The position numbers and the translations under genes are program-made. A model generated the notes under the pieces. The model saw nothing but the letters and a program-made list of their open reading frames with translations, had not been told where the DNA came from and did not search any database. This document shows, piece after piece, positions 61,182 to 61,401 of a stretch of DNA of 61,401 nt (the first letter of the stretch is position 1; each line of letters opens with the position of its first letter). The stretch covers positions 1 through 61,401 of the forward strand of contig NZ_VZPF01000023.1 in NCBI RefSeq assembly GCF_008801695.1, read 5' to 3'. The stretch is from Pantoea stewartii subsp. stewartii. GTDB lineage: Bacteria; Pseudomonadota; Gammaproteobacteria; Enterobacterales; Enterobacteriaceae.

Positions 61182-61401
61182 CTGACATCTTTGTACACAG
61201 GCTCAGGATTGCAACTCAACACCGCCACGCTAAATAACTGATCCTAATACCGCTACACTTTAGCCAGCCCATGTTTTCCCCCGGGGAATGGGCTGACGGT
61301 ATTCATAAAGTGATGGACCTTTTTCAACAGTTGCCACATTGAACTGCACTGGTGATTTCGGGTTATTGTCTCATGAAGCGCCTGCCACAACCGTTCGACA
61401 T

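Noticed and set aside
61373..61401. ATG near the window end (MKRLPQPFD) as the start of the next gene
   Set aside because: Only nine codons are visible, there is no clear ribosome site and no recognisable family.

Overview
The window is the chromosome of a gamma-proteobacterium of the order Enterobacterales carrying a large, nearly complete prophage. The right third (about 41.28-61.4 kb) has the conserved order yciW-fabI-sapFDCBA-pspF/pspABCD-ycjX-ycjF-tyrR-tpx-ycjG-mpaA-mppA, known from E. coli. Differences from E. coli are a LysR-type gene beside yciW, no pspE, and a RyhB-type small RNA between pspF and sapA. These point to a relative such as the Erwinia/Pantoea group; the genus is an inference.

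The left two thirds (1 to about 41.28 kb) is a lambdoid prophage with a contractile tail. The left edge is cut by an IS630-family insertion sequence; no integrase or excisionase is seen, so the left attachment site lies outside the window or is lost. Going right come an AP2/HNH endonuclease gene behind PL, the immunity region (CI, operators, PR, Cro, CII), an O-type initiator with an internal iteron origin, a DnaB-type helicase, and a densely overlapping 'nin' region (NinB, NinG, NinX-like and many small zinc-finger or unknown proteins) ending in a Q-like antiterminator. A promoter plus terminator (PR'/tR'-like) follows, then about 0.9 kb of mostly structured non-coding DNA containing one reverse-strand gene.

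The late region holds lysis genes (holin, lysozyme, Rz/Rz1), a KilA-N protein, a secreted DNA/RNA nuclease, a proteasome-like hydrolase, then packaging and head genes (terminase, DUF4055-type portal, scaffold, P22-type coat), and a myovirus tail (sheath, tube, frameshifted chaperone, tape measure, DNA-circularisation/LysM protein, hub, spike, gp25-like, gpJ, gpI, fibre, fibre assembly). Intrinsic terminators sit at most late module borders, which fits Q-type antitermination. Accessory cargo includes a second AP2/HNH endonuclease, a secreted protein with its own promoter and terminator inside the tail operon, an AT-rich membrane acyltransferase on the reverse strand, and at the far right a LexA-box-controlled pair whose second gene encodes a UmuD'-like protein lacking the catalytic serine.

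The prophage ends at the first codons of a LysR-type gene, which has no start codon in this configuration. The host part combines fatty acid synthesis (FabI), the Sap ABC transporter, the phage shock envelope-stress response, aromatic amino acid control (TyrR), thiol peroxidase and murein-peptide recycling (YcjG, MpaA, MppA).

The most unusual observations are the SOS-box/UmuD'-like pair, the ryhB-type RNA locus, a promoter-like 18-bp element found three times in the prophage, the reverse-strand gene and structured RNA in the late leader, and the decapitated LysR gene at the junction.
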